Source: an uncultured Eubacteriales bacterium (GTDB lineage Bacteria > Bacillota > Clostridia > Oscillospirales > Acutalibacteraceae). From it: 64,000 bases of DNA. The notes under the pieces are model-generated. The model was given only the letters and a program-made list of their open reading frames with translations, had not been told where the DNA came from and did no database searches. Of the stretch, positions 26,546 to 35,493 are shown one piece after another. How positions within the stretch are numbered: position 1 is the first letter of the stretch; every line of letters starts with the position of its first letter. Location: the NCBI GenBank assembly GCA_934561055.1, contig CAKTFN010000008.1:25722-89721 (forward strand), given 5' to 3'. The position numbers were made by a program, and so were the translations under genes.

Positions 26546-26574
26546 TTGACAATGTGAAACTTTTGAAGTATAAT
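26546..26574 (+). promoter_or_regulatory. Consensus sigma-A promoter of glnA
   Basis: TTGACA and TATAAT with exactly 17 bases between them, the best promoter in the window. Transcription should begin near 26581, immediately before the leader hairpins. The segment 26422-26545 shows nothing else I recognise. Confidence 0.85.
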
Positions 26575-26582
26575 TAACACTC

Positions 26583-26643
26583 GTAAACAAGGACGTTTGC
26601 TGACTCGGGCGAGGAGCCCGGTTAGTAAACGTCCCCTTTTTTT
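26583..26643 (+). promoter_or_regulatory. glnA leader: ANTAR-target-like hairpin overlapping an intrinsic terminator
   Basis: Hairpin P1 is GTAAAC-[AAGGAC]-GTTTGC (26583-26600). Its six-base loop has A at position 1 and G at position 4, the rule for RNAs bound by ANTAR proteins. The bases GGACGTTT (26591-26598) of P1 also form the 5' arm of a terminator whose 3' arm is AAACGTCC (26627-26634), followed by seven Ts (26637-26643). Formation of P1 and of the complete terminator are mutually exclusive. The apical part, CTGAC-T-CGGGC with GCCCG-GTTAG, has a five-base loop that does not fit the ANTAR rule. Antitermination by the ANTAR protein encoded at 27949 is inferred. Confidence 0.7.
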
Positions 26644-26687
26644 ATGGAAAAGTGGAAAATGATGACCGTTTGAAAGGAGAATTGCCG

Positions 26688-27881
26688 ATGCTTTACACAG
26701 CCGAAGAAGTTTTCGATTATGTTGAGCAGGAAGACGTAAAATTTATCCGTCTTGCGTTTTGCGATATTTACGGAAAACAAAAGAATATTTCTATAATGCC
26801 CGAAGAACTCAAAAGAGCCTTTTCCGACGGAATTTCGTTCGATGCGTCCGCCGTCAGGGGTTTCGGAAGCGAGGTTAAGTCCGACCTTCTTCTTTTTCCG
26901 ATTCCGTCAACGTTCAATGTCCTTCCGTGGAGACCGGCGAGGGGAAAGGTTGTCCGGATGTTTTGCGAAATCAGACGCCCGGACGGAACGGCTTTTGAAA
27001 AGGATTCCCGTTTGATTCTTAAAAATGCGGTGAAGGCCGCCGCAGAAAAAGGATTTTCGGTTTACTTCGGTTCCGAGTTTGAATTTTATCTTTTTAAAAC
27101 CGACGAAAACGGAAACAGCACAAAAATTCCGTTTGATAACGCCGGATATATGGATGTTGCACCGGACGACAAGGGCGAGAACATCCGCCGTGAAATCTGC
27201 CTTAATCTTTACGACATGGGAATCCGTCCGGAAAGTTCCCATCACGAAGAAGGCCCCGGACAGAACGAAATCGACTTCCGTTACAGTGATGCGGTGACGG
27301 CGGCGGACAATGCAATGAATTTCATCACGACCGTCAAGGCTGCGGCAATGAACAACGGCCTTTTTGCCGATTTCTCGCCAAAACCTCTCAAAAACGAAAG
27401 CGGAAACGGAATGCATATCAATATTTCCGTAAAGTCCGCAGACGGGAAGGACCCGACAGAGTTTTTCATGGCAGGAATCATGAACCGTGTTCGTGAAATC
27501 ACCGCCTTCCTCAATCCGAGCGAGGATTCTTATCGCCGCCTCGGAGAAAAAAAGGCGCCGAAATATGTCACATGGTCTCATGAAAACCGCTCTCAGCTTG
27601 TCAGAATTCCTGCGGCAAAGGGCGAATACAAGCGCATTGAATTGCGTTCACCCGATCCGACGGCGAATCCGTATGTTGCGTTTGCACTTTTGATTTATGC
27701 CGGACTTGAAGGAATCGAAAAAAGGCTTGCCGTTCCCGAAGCGGTGAACCTGAACCTTTTCAAGGCCGAAAAAAACGTTACGGACAAGCTTGAAGCTCTT
27801 CCGAAGAGTCTTGAGGAAGCAAAGTCAATTGCAAAAAACAGTGAATTCGTTAAAAAGTATCTTCCGGCGAATATCCTCTAA
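26688..27881 (+). CDS. glnA: Glutamine synthetase (short GS-I type)
   Basis: A 397-residue type I glutamine synthetase with the beta-grasp N-terminus (FIRLAFCDIYGKQKNISIMP), the metal and glutamate site residues in FGSEFEFYL, HEEGPGQNEIDF and NGMHINIS, and the C-terminal NRSQLVRIPAAKGEYKRIELRSPDPTANPY region (abbreviated). It makes glutamine from glutamate, ammonia and ATP. It is shorter than the usual 440-470 residues. The ATG at 26688 follows AAAGGAG by 8 bases; an upstream GTG at 26652 lacks such a site. Regulation by leader attenuation is indicated. The ANTAR gene follows. Confidence 0.92.
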   Translation: MLYTAEEVFDYVEQEDVKFIRLAFCDIYGKQKNISIMPEELKRAFSDGISFDASAVRGFGSEVKSDLLLFPIPSTFNVLPWRPARGKVVRMFCEIRRPDGTAFEKDSRLILKNAVKAAAEKGFSVYFGSEFEFYLFKTDENGNSTKIPFDNAGYMDVAPDDKGENIRREICLNLYDMGIRPESSHHEEGPGQNEIDFRYSDAVTAADNAMNFITTVKAAAMNNGLFADFSPKPLKNESGNGMHINISVKSADGKDPTEFFMAGIMNRVREITAFLNPSEDSYRRLGEKKAPKYVTWSHENRSQLVRIPAAKGEYKRIELRSPDPTANPYVAFALLIYAGLEGIEKRLAVPEAVNLNLFKAEKNVTDKLEALPKSLEEAKSIAKNSEFVKKYLPANIL

Positions 27882-27948
27882 AATTTAACCGATAGGATGA
27901 AAACGAACAGGCATATCAGTCATCAGAAACGAAAAGGAGTTGACACCG

Positions 27949-28533
27949 ATGGGACAGGGAAAAACAAAATATCGCGTTCTTGTTGCCTCTTCGGGTGAAA
28001 AGATTCACGATTATTTTTCAAGTCTTCTTCCTCCCGATGAATATGAGCTTGTTTGCCACACACATAACGCCGGGGAAACAAGGCGCGTTCTTCTTTCGCA
28101 GAGCGTTGACATTGTGATTGTCAACACGCCGCTTTCGGATGAATTCGGAACTCAGCTTGCGCTTGACCTTTCGGACAGTATTATGAGCATTATGCTCATC
28201 GTCAAAAGCGAACTTTTTGAACGCATTGCCCACCAGGTTGAAGACTGCGGCGTTCTCACCGTTTCAAAGCCGAACAGCCGCCAAACTTTTTACGGTGCGC
28301 TGAAGCTTCTCACGGCGGTGAGCGCAAAGCTTGCAAAAATGGAAAAGAAAAACAAGTCTCTTCAGGAAAAAATGGCCGATATCAGAACGGTCAACCGTGC
28401 AAAATGGCTTCTCATCGAAAACCTCAATATGACCGAAAACGACGCTCATCATTACATAGAAAAGCAGGCGATGGATACCCGCCTTTCACGGCGCGAGGTT
28501 GCTGAAGGAATAATCAGAACATATGACAAATAA
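27949..28533 (+). CDS. ANTAR-domain antitermination regulator with degenerate receiver
   Basis: A 194-residue protein. Residues 7-120 form a receiver-like domain, residues about 125-150 a coiled-coil linker (LAKMEKKNKSLQEKMADI), and 140-194 an ANTAR RNA-binding three-helix domain (VNRAKWLLIENLNMTENDAHHYIEKQAMDTRLSRREVAEGII, key residues only). The expected phospho-acceptor Asp is Asn59 (IVIVNTPL) and the acidic pair after the first strand is absent, while the Lys in SKP remains. It is therefore probably not switched on by phosphorylation. ATG 27949 has AAGGAG at 9-base spacing; the earlier TTG abuts that site. It lies between glnA and pyrG and probably acts on the glnA leader. Confidence 0.85.
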   Translation: MGQGKTKYRVLVASSGEKIHDYFSSLLPPDEYELVCHTHNAGETRRVLLSQSVDIVIVNTPLSDEFGTQLALDLSDSIMSIMLIVKSELFERIAHQVEDCGVLTVSKPNSRQTFYGALKLLTAVSAKLAKMEKKNKSLQEKMADIRTVNRAKWLLIENLNMTENDAHHYIEKQAMDTRLSRREVAEGIIRTYDK

Positions 28534-28548
28534 GAAAGGGAGACAGAT

Positions 28549-30150
28549 ATGAAACAGACAAAGTATATTTTCGTAACAGGCGGAGTTGTTTCCGGACTCG
28601 GAAAGGGGATTACCGCCGCTTCGCTCGGCCGGCTTCTCAAAGCGCGCGGACTCAAGGTTGCCGCTCAAAAACTTGACCCGTATATCAATGTTGATCCCGG
28701 AACGATGAGTCCTTATCAGCACGGCGAAGTTTACGTCACCGAAGACGGAGCCGAAACCGACCTTGACCTCGGTCATTACGAGCGTTTCATCGACGAAAAC
28801 CTCAACAAGTTTTCAAACCTCACAACGGGAAAGGTTTACTGGAACGTTCTCAACAAGGAAAGAAGGGGAGAATACCTCGGCTCAACCGTTCAGGTCATTC
28901 CCCACGTTACAAACGAAATCAAAGCTTTCATTTACTCCGTTGCCGAAAAGACCGACGCCGACGTTGTAATCACCGAAATCGGCGGAACAATCGGCGATAT
29001 CGAGTCTCAGCCTTTCCTTGAGGCCGTTCGCCAAATCTCGCTTGAAATCGGCCGTGAAAACAGCCTTTTCATTCATGTTACCCTCGTTCCGTTCCTCAGC
29101 GGTTCGGATGAACACAAGTCAAAACCGACTCAGCACTCCGTCAAGGAACTTCAGGGAATGGGCGTCAAGCCGGACATCATCATTCTCCGCTGCGACGAAC
29201 CTCTTGAAGACTCAATCTTCAAAAAGATTTCAATGTTCTGCAACGTAAAACCCGATTGCGTAATTGAAAACATCACGCTCCCCGTTCTTTATGAAGCACC
29301 GATAATGCTTGAAAAAAGCAACTTTTCTTCAATTGTCTGCCGTGAACTCGGAATCGACGCTCCGAACATCGATATGAGCGAATGGAACGAAATGCTTGAA
29401 AAAATCCACAGCCGTAAAAAGCACGTCACCATAGGCCTTGTCGGAAAATATGTTGCGCTTCATGACGCATACCTTTCCGTTGCGGAAGCTCTTCGCCACG
29501 CAGGTTATGCACTCGGCGCTTTTGTTGAAGTCAAGTGGATCGATTCCGAAACCGTTACGAAAGAAAACGTCAAAGAGATTCTTTCCGATTGCAGCGGTGT
29601 AATCGTTCCCGGCGGATTCGGCAACAGGGGAATCGAAGGAAAAATCGTTACGGCGCAGTATTGCCGCGAAAACAATTTACCGTATCTCGGAATCTGCCTC
29701 GGAATGCAGATTGCCGTCATTGAATTTGCCCGCCACGTTCTCGGCCTTGCGGACGCAAACTCAAACGAGTTTGACAGCGAATCTCAGCACAAAGTCATCG
29801 ACTTCCTTCCGGATCAGAGCGACGAAACCGCAAAGGGCGGAACGCTCCGTCTCGGCGCATATCCCTGCAAAATCAAGGACGACACTCAGATGTACCGCTG
29901 CTATAAACAGACCGAAATTTTTGAACGCCACCGTCACCGTTATGAGTTCAACAACGATTACAGAGAAGCTCTTTCAAAGGCCGGCCTTGTAATCAGCGGA
30001 ACCTCGCCCGACGATTACATTGTTGAAACCGTTGAAATTTCGCAGAACGATTTTTACATCGGCGTCCAGTTCCACCCCGAATTCAAGAGCAGACCCAACA
30101 AGCCGCACCCGCTTTTCGTCGGCCTTGTCGATGCCGCACTTAAAAAATAA
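28549..30150 (+). CDS. pyrG: CTP synthase
   Basis: A 533-residue enzyme with an N-terminal amidoligase domain (KYIFVTGGVVSGLGKGI, DPYINVDPGTMSPYQHGEV-type signature) and a C-terminal class I glutamine amidotransferase domain (VPGGFGNRG, LGICLGMQ with the catalytic Cys, and a late HPE in FHPEF). It converts UTP and glutamine to CTP. Placed 15 bases after the ANTAR gene, it uses the glutamine whose synthesis the upstream genes control, so co-transcription is sensible. Confidence 0.97.
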   Translation: MKQTKYIFVTGGVVSGLGKGITAASLGRLLKARGLKVAAQKLDPYINVDPGTMSPYQHGEVYVTEDGAETDLDLGHYERFIDENLNKFSNLTTGKVYWNVLNKERRGEYLGSTVQVIPHVTNEIKAFIYSVAEKTDADVVITEIGGTIGDIESQPFLEAVRQISLEIGRENSLFIHVTLVPFLSGSDEHKSKPTQHSVKELQGMGVKPDIIILRCDEPLEDSIFKKISMFCNVKPDCVIENITLPVLYEAPIMLEKSNFSSIVCRELGIDAPNIDMSEWNEMLEKIHSRKKHVTIGLVGKYVALHDAYLSVAEALRHAGYALGAFVEVKWIDSETVTKENVKEILSDCSGVIVPGGFGNRGIEGKIVTAQYCRENNLPYLGICLGMQIAVIEFARHVLGLADANSNEFDSESQHKVIDFLPDQSDETAKGGTLRLGAYPCKIKDDTQMYRCYKQTEIFERHRHRYEFNNDYREALSKAGLVISGTSPDDYIVETVEISQNDFYIGVQFHPEFKSRPNKPHPLFVGLVDAALKK

Positions 30151-30164
30151 AAGACATAAAAAGA

Positions 30165-30204
30165 AGAGCCGTAAAACACGAAAAAAGTGATTTACGGCTC
30201 TTTT
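30165..30204. terminator. Bidirectional terminator between pyrG and the DMT exporter
   Basis: Perfect 11-bp inverted repeat AGAGCCGTAAA/TTTACGGCTCT flanked by T runs on the plus strand and A runs upstream, between convergent genes. Confidence 0.85.
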
Positions 30205-30218
30205 GTTATTGACAGAAG

Positions 30219-31142
30219 TCATGCTTTTTCTTTTTTCTTTCGTTCCGGAAGCTGGGCAACGATAATTGCAGCGAACATGAGAACACAGCCGAACATCTCT
30301 TTTCCGGTCGGTGATTCATGAAGAATGATCATTCCCGAAATCAAAGCAAAGACCGACTCAAGGCTCATGAGCATTGAAGCAACCGTCGGTTCCGTTCGCT
30401 TTTGACCGAGAATCTGAAGCGTGTACGCAATTCCGCTTGACATGATTCCGGAATATGCAATTGACGGTGCGGCGGCCTTTATGTATTCAAACGAAACGTC
30501 TTCAAAAAGAAGCATCGGTATCAGCGCAAGAATTCCGACAACGAAGAATTGACCGCAGGAAAGTTTGATTCCGTCAACCTTCGGCGAAACAACGTCAACG
30601 ATAAGAATTTGAATCGTGAAGAAGAAAGCACAGGCAAGAACATATGCGTCGGAAGGCTGAACGCTGCTGTCGTTGACGCAGAGAAGGTAAAGCCCGATGA
30701 GAGAAACCGCGGCGCACAGCCAGATAATCGGTCTGATTTTTTTCTTGAGAACAACGCTGAAAATCGGAACGAGAAGAATGTAAAAAGCGGTGATGAAGCC
30801 GGATTTTCCGGAGGGGGTGCCTTTGTCGATTCCGATTTGCTGAAGGCAGGACGCAATGCAGAGCGCAACGCCGCAGGCGAGAACGCCTTTGAAGAAAAAG
30901 CGTTTTTCTTCCTTTGTCCGAAGACCCTTGTATGTTCCCTTTTTCTTTTGAACGGCGTTTTTAATGAGTATGACGGGAACAAGTGTGAGCGAACCCAAAA
31001 ATGAACGCAGAGCCATGAATGTGAACGGTCCGACGTATTGAGCACCCGTTGTCTGCGAAACAAAGGAGCTTCCCCAAATAATTGCGCATACGGTTAAAAG
31101 TATGCTTCCGATGAGATTGTCTTTTCTGGTTCTTTCCATCAT
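30219..31142 (-). CDS. EamA/DMT family transporter
   Basis: A 307-residue membrane protein with ten hydrophobic segments and two EamA repeats: the first starts LLTVCAIIWGSSFVSQTTG, the second includes YSGIMSSGIAYTLQILGQKRTEPTVAS. The drug/metabolite transporter family usually exports amino acids or metabolites. It is on the minus strand, convergent with pyrG. The upstream stretch 31143-31345 is AT-rich and should hold its promoter; I see no further gene there. Confidence 0.88.
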   Translation of the reverse strand: MMERTRKDNLIGSILLTVCAIIWGSSFVSQTTGAQYVGPFTFMALRSFLGSLTLVPVILIKNAVQKKKGTYKGLRTKEEKRFFFKGVLACGVALCIASCLQQIGIDKGTPSGKSGFITAFYILLVPIFSVVLKKKIRPIIWLCAAVSLIGLYLLCVNDSSVQPSDAYVLACAFFFTIQILIVDVVSPKVDGIKLSCGQFFVVGILALIPMLLFEDVSFEYIKAAAPSIAYSGIMSSGIAYTLQILGQKRTEPTVASMLMSLESVFALISGMIILHESPTGKEMFGCVLMFAAIIVAQLPERKKKEKA

Positions 31143-31349
31143 TAAAACTTCCTGTGATAAAAATTTTTCCGATTGTTTTTTACTTTACACCTTCGTAAAA
31201 ATTGCAAAAGGCATTAAAAGAATACGATATTAAGTATAACAAAACGAGGGCGTTTTTTTCAATGTGCAAAAGCGTTGATTTTCGCCTTGAGACGGAAAGC
31301 CTTTTTGGTCAAAACAGTGGTTTTAAAGTTTTAAGTCACGGAAAAAAAC

Positions 31350-31375
31350 AAAAAACGCCGCAGATAAACTGCGGC
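31350..31375 (-). terminator. Intrinsic terminator of the LCAT-like hydrolase gene
   Basis: On the minus strand GCCGCAG-TTTAT-CTGCGGC is followed by GTTTTT, 19 bases after the stop codon. Confidence 0.8.
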
Positions 31376-31393
31376 AAAAGGTTAAACCGAAAA

Positions 31394-32857
31394 TCAGTCA
31401 AACGCTCTGAGCGTTTGAGCGTTAAAGTCCGAAACCATGAACTGCGGATATTTTGCGTTTGAGCCGGCTTTGCAGTCTCCGGTGTTTGAAAGAAGATACA
31501 TGACAAAATCACTGTACTCGGTGCCGTATGACGAGGCAACATGAGGAGCGTTTTTAATCATATAAGTATATTCCGGAAGAATTGCCGTTGAAAGGTCAAC
31601 GCAGTTGTCCGGAGAAAGAAGAGCGGGATTTGCGGCTTTGTAATCATCACCGAGCGTCTTTCCGAATTTTGAAACCGTTGCAAAGCCCGAAGTGTTGTAA
31701 GCTTCAAGAATCGTGTCTCCCGAAAAGTCCGAAGAAACGCAGAACGGAGTGACCGGTGAGCCGTAATTTGAAACAACGTTGATTTTTACGCCGTTGTTGA
31801 TCATCTCTTTCAAAAGGGCGGTTCGGTTTTTCATCATGTTTTGAAGTGCGTCGGTTCTTTTGAGAAGAACCGGGGAGGCTTTTTCTCTTGAACCGAAAAC
31901 AAAGTTGATCGCTTCTTCGTAATCGTCGGCGCAGACGAGCCCCCAAAGAGTCGGAGAATTTCCGAAAACCGGCTTGAGAACGCGGGAGTAAATGTCGTCT
32001 TTCCTGAACTCGAGAATGTAATCCGTGAGTTTTGTGAATTCATTGAGCAGTCCCGTTTTGTAAAGAACGTTCATTGAAAACTTTCCGAGTGCGTTTGCGC
32101 TTCCGTTTGAAAGGTAGTTATAAATGTTTTCGGCCGTAATTTGAAGCTTTCCCGTGAGAACGTCGCAGGCAACCTGAGCGCCGCAGAACGTTGAGGAGAG
32201 AAAAATGCAGCGACCGATGTTTTCATAGCCGTATTTTGAAAGGTAAGCCATTGTCATAATGCCACCCATGCTTGCACAGACGATGTTGACTTTTTTGCTG
32301 CCGGTGTTTTTGATTGCAAGCTTAACGGCAGCGTTGATTTGATCCGCAACGACGAAGGGGTCGATTCTCCAGTCGTAGTTGACATAGTAAACGTGATTTT
32401 TTTTATATGATTCAAGTGCGGTACGGACGAGGCCGACCTCGTTGCCTTCTCCTTCAAAAAGTTCCGGATAATGATCGGCGCTGAGGGAGTAATCTCTCAT
32501 TCCGGTGTTGTATACCGGATCGCCGTTTTCGTCCATCGAGTTGTATTTGAGAACGTTGTATACGCAGTCGAGAACCGTGTCGATTGCGGCGTCCTTATCC
32601 CGTTTCACAAAAAGGCGGAAAAGAGCTTTTACCGCTGCCGGTGCAATTGTTTTGACGCTGAAATCGTTGACGGGCTTTTCGTCTTTTGTGTTCGGGTCAA
32701 CTTTGACGTTCATGAAGTCCATTCCGCGAACCAAAACCATAGGGTCGTTTTCGGTGACTGTTTCAGAGACTTCGGTTTCTGCGGCGAAGGCATAAACCGA
32801 ACATGAAAAAATCATGACGAGCGCAAGAAAGAGGCTGAGTGTTTTTTTGAATTTCAT
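31394..32857 (-). CDS. Secreted LCAT-like alpha/beta-hydrolase
   Basis: A 487-residue protein with a clear signal peptide (MKFKKTLSLFLALVMIFSCSVYAFAAE, cleavage after AFA). The mature part has the LCAT/phospholipid-acyltransferase hallmark YVNYDWRIDPF, the nucleophile elbow ASMGGIM with Ser in the GxSxG-like context, and late His candidates such as NAPHVASSYG. Such enzymes hydrolyse or transfer acyl chains of lipids. I set the start at the MKFKK methionine because AGGAGA lies just upstream and the signal peptide begins there; an upstream extension of 35 residues makes no sense as a leader. The natural substrate is unknown. Confidence 0.78.
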   Translation of the reverse strand: MKFKKTLSLFLALVMIFSCSVYAFAAETEVSETVTENDPMVLVRGMDFMNVKVDPNTKDEKPVNDFSVKTIAPAAVKALFRLFVKRDKDAAIDTVLDCVYNVLKYNSMDENGDPVYNTGMRDYSLSADHYPELFEGEGNEVGLVRTALESYKKNHVYYVNYDWRIDPFVVADQINAAVKLAIKNTGSKKVNIVCASMGGIMTMAYLSKYGYENIGRCIFLSSTFCGAQVACDVLTGKLQITAENIYNYLSNGSANALGKFSMNVLYKTGLLNEFTKLTDYILEFRKDDIYSRVLKPVFGNSPTLWGLVCADDYEEAINFVFGSREKASPVLLKRTDALQNMMKNRTALLKEMINNGVKINVVSNYGSPVTPFCVSSDFSGDTILEAYNTSGFATVSKFGKTLGDDYKAANPALLSPDNCVDLSTAILPEYTYMIKNAPHVASSYGTEYSDFVMYLLSNTGDCKAGSNAKYPQFMVSDFNAQTLRAFD

Positions 32858-33075
32858 CGTATTCTCTCCTTTTGAAAATCTGTTGCGGCAGAAAAAGTCA
32901 TGCCGAAGGTTAAAATCTTTCCGAAAAGAATCGAAACAAATGTCGCTTTTCGTCGGACGCAAAAAATTATATCACACAATTCCTAAAAAATCAAACAAAC
33001 AAAGGAGAAAATCTGTTAAAAATAATGAGAAACAATAAGAGCGGGAGAAAAGTTATTTGAGCGGTGTTTTTCGGT

Positions 33076-33104
33076 TTGCATTTTCTTTTAATATGTGATA
33101 TCAT
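33076..33104 (+). promoter_or_regulatory. Sigma-A-type promoter for DUF1934-argS
   Basis: TTGCAT and TATCAT with 17-base spacing, 38 bases before the TTG start. The rest of the gap 32858-33075 is AT-rich and must also contain the divergent promoter of the LCAT-like gene; I cannot place it. Confidence 0.55.
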
Positions 33105-33141
33105 AGATAAGAATATTTTCTCGTAAAGGAGACTTTCTGCT

Positions 33142-33573
33142 TTGAAAGAAAACTATCTTATTACGCTTCACACCGTTCAGGATACCGAAGGCGATAAGGA
33201 TATTATTGATATGACGGCAAGAGCGTCGCTTAGAGGCGAAGAGGACGATTATTACATCACTTATACCGACGAAGACGGCGACCTCAAGGGCTGCGTGACA
33301 ACGCTCCATGTCGAAAACGGAAGCTGCATAACAATCAGCCGTGACGGAAGCTACAATTCGCATATGATCGTTGAAAAAAACGTTCGCCATATTTCTCACC
33401 ACACAACGCCTTACGGCTCTTTTTCGCTCGGAGTCAGCGCACTGAAAATCAATTCAAAAATGAAAAAGAGCGGCGGAACGCTTGATTTTAAATATTGCAC
33501 CGATATTGATATGCATCCGCTCGGTGAAATCGAATTCAATATCAGACTCGAAGAAAGACTTCCGAATGCCTGA
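33142..33573 (+). CDS. DUF1934 beta-barrel protein (YwiB-like)
   Basis: A 143-residue protein of the DUF1934/YwiB family, a calycin-like beta barrel of unknown function: ITLHTVQDTEGDKDIIDMTA at the start, YYITYTDEDGDLKGCVTTLHVENG, and TPYGSFSLGVSALKINSKM later. It starts with TTG 9 bases after AAGGAGA. The pairing with argS 19 bases downstream matches ywiB-argS in Bacillus, which supports the call. Confidence 0.82.
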   Translation: MKENYLITLHTVQDTEGDKDIIDMTARASLRGEEDDYYITYTDEDGDLKGCVTTLHVENGSCITISRDGSYNSHMIVEKNVRHISHHTTPYGSFSLGVSALKINSKMKKSGGTLDFKYCTDIDMHPLGEIEFNIRLEERLPNA

Positions 33574-33591
33574 CGGGAGGGGAAAGGATAT

Positions 33592-35343
33592 ATGACAATG
33601 AAACTTACAACAGAAAAAGCGCAGGAGCAGATAAGCTCACTTATAAAAAACGCAATAAACGAAGCGATTAAATCCGGAGATTTTCCCGAAGCCGAAAGCG
33701 CCGACTTCAAAATCGAGGTTCCGGCAGACAAGGCGAACGGTGATTTTTCCGTCAATGCGGCAATGGTGAACGCAAGAACGTTCCGCCTTCCTCCGAGGAA
33801 GATTGCACAAACGATTGTTTCCTTCGTTTCGCTCGACGGAACATACTTTGAAAAAATCGAAGTTGCGGGTCCGGGATTCATCAATTTTTATCTCGGAGAC
33901 AGATACTATGCCGACGTCCTTCTTGACATCAAAAAGCTCGGCGAAGATTACGGAAAAAGCGACTTCGGAAAGGGCAAAAAAATCAACGTTGAATTCGTTT
34001 CCGCAAATCCGACCGGACCTATGCACATGGGCAACGCAAGAGGCGGTGCGCTCGGAGACTGCCTTGCCGCCGTTCTGGAATATGCCGGCTATAACGTAAG
34101 CCGTGAATTTTATGTCAACGATGCCGGAAACCAGATTGCAAAATTCGCCCTTTCTCTCGATGTCAGATATCGGCAGATTTTCAAAGGCGAGGACAGCGTT
34201 GTTCTTCCCGAGGACAGTTATCACGGTGCGGATATCACGGAACGCGCAAAGGAATTCGCCGCTCTTTACGGCGACAGCTACCTTGAAAAAAGCGAAGAGG
34301 AAAGAAGGAAGGCTCTTGTTGACTTTGCTCTTCCGAAGAACATCGAAAACATGAAAAAGGCGATGGAAAAATATCGCATCAAATATGACACATGGTTCAG
34401 CGAACTCACACTTCACAACGGCGGCGAGCTTCGGGAAACGATTGACCTTCTCAAAGAGCGCGGATATACCTACGAAAAGGACGGCGCTCTCTGGTATAAA
34501 AACATTGAGGTTCAAACCGAAATGCTCAAAGAGCAGGGAAAGAGTCCGGAGTATATCGAAAAGCTTGAACTCAAAGACGACGTTCTCATCCGTGCGAACG
34601 GAAACCCGACTTATTTTGCCGCTGACATTGCATATCACAGAAACAAGCTTCAAAAAAGAGGCTTCGACAAGGCGATTGACGTTTGGGGCGCCGATCACCA
34701 CGGTCATATCGCAAGAATGAAGGGTGCAATGAGGGCGGTCGGAATCGACGAAAACCGTCTTGACGTTCTTCTCATGCAGCTCGTTCGCCTCATGAGCGAC
34801 GGAAACGTTGTGAGAATGTCAAAAAGAACGGGCAACGCAATCACACTCGTTGACCTTCTTGAAGAGGTTCCGATTGACGCAGTCCGTTTCATGTTTAACC
34901 TTCAGGAACCCGGCTCGGTGATGGATTTTGACCTTGACCTTGCCGTGAAGCAAAGCTCGCAGAACCCGGTTTATTACTGCCAGTATGCTCACGCAAGAAT
35001 TTGCAGCATTCTTTCAAAGCTTGCGTCCGAAGGAAAAACCGTTTGCGATTGCACCGAAGCTCAGCTTGAACAGCTCAAAGAACCGGAGGAACGCGCGCTG
35101 ATTACTCATCTTGCGGCTCTTCCCGGCGTAATCGTCAGTGCGGCGAAAAACTATGATCCGGCGAAGGTTACCCATTACGCAATCGAACTTGCAACCTTTT
35201 TCCATAAATATTACAATGCCTGCCGGGTCAACGTTGACAACGAAGAACTGATGAAGCCAAGAGTTTTCCTTTGCGTTTGCGTCAGAGACACGATGAAAAA
35301 CGTTCTTACTCTTCTCAAGGTTGACGCTCCGGAAAGAATGTAA
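33592..35343 (+). CDS. argS: Arginyl-tRNA synthetase
   Basis: A 583-residue class I synthetase: N-terminal Add-1 domain, the HIGH-equivalent HMGN in NPTGPMHMGNARGGALGD, the KMSKS-equivalent RMSKRTGN, and a C-terminal DALR anticodon-binding domain with YYCQYAHARICSI. It charges tRNA-Arg in the cytoplasm. Two ATGs (33592, 33598) are close together; GGAAAGG favours either. No T-box is visible in the leader. Confidence 0.96.
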   Translation: MTMKLTTEKAQEQISSLIKNAINEAIKSGDFPEAESADFKIEVPADKANGDFSVNAAMVNARTFRLPPRKIAQTIVSFVSLDGTYFEKIEVAGPGFINFYLGDRYYADVLLDIKKLGEDYGKSDFGKGKKINVEFVSANPTGPMHMGNARGGALGDCLAAVLEYAGYNVSREFYVNDAGNQIAKFALSLDVRYRQIFKGEDSVVLPEDSYHGADITERAKEFAALYGDSYLEKSEEERRKALVDFALPKNIENMKKAMEKYRIKYDTWFSELTLHNGGELRETIDLLKERGYTYEKDGALWYKNIEVQTEMLKEQGKSPEYIEKLELKDDVLIRANGNPTYFAADIAYHRNKLQKRGFDKAIDVWGADHHGHIARMKGAMRAVGIDENRLDVLLMQLVRLMSDGNVVRMSKRTGNAITLVDLLEEVPIDAVRFMFNLQEPGSVMDFDLDLAVKQSSQNPVYYCQYAHARICSILSKLASEGKTVCDCTEAQLEQLKEPEERALITHLAALPGVIVSAAKNYDPAKVTHYAIELATFFHKYYNACRVNVDNEELMKPRVFLCVCVRDTMKNVLTLLKVDAPERM

Positions 35344-35404
35344 AAAACGATTTGAATATTTTGAGTAAAAATTCAAAAAATATTAATAACTTTACGCTGT
35401 TTTT

Positions 35405-35420
35405 GTTATAAATTTATAAC
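35405..35420. repeat. AT-rich perfect palindrome upstream of the two-component system
   Basis: GTTATAAATTTATAAC is a perfect 16-bp palindrome 74 bases before the response-regulator start. It could be an operator (autoregulation), or chance in an AT-rich gap. The rest of 35344-35493 shows no clear -35/-10 pair. Confidence 0.35.
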
Positions 35421-35493
35421 ATAATAACTTGATTTAAGGTTTGGTCTTTAAAATTATATAAAGATTAACCTTACAGATACGGGAGGAAATAAA

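Noticed and set aside
31202..31462. Plus-strand frame of 86 codons between the DMT exporter and the LCAT-like gene
   Set aside because: It overlaps the LCAT-like gene end and its terminator and lies in the promoter region of the exporter; no ribosome-binding site.
33637..34707. Minus-strand frame of 356 codons inside argS
   Set aside because: Long only because of codon bias in the opposite strand; argS is unambiguous and the antisense product has no recognisable motif.
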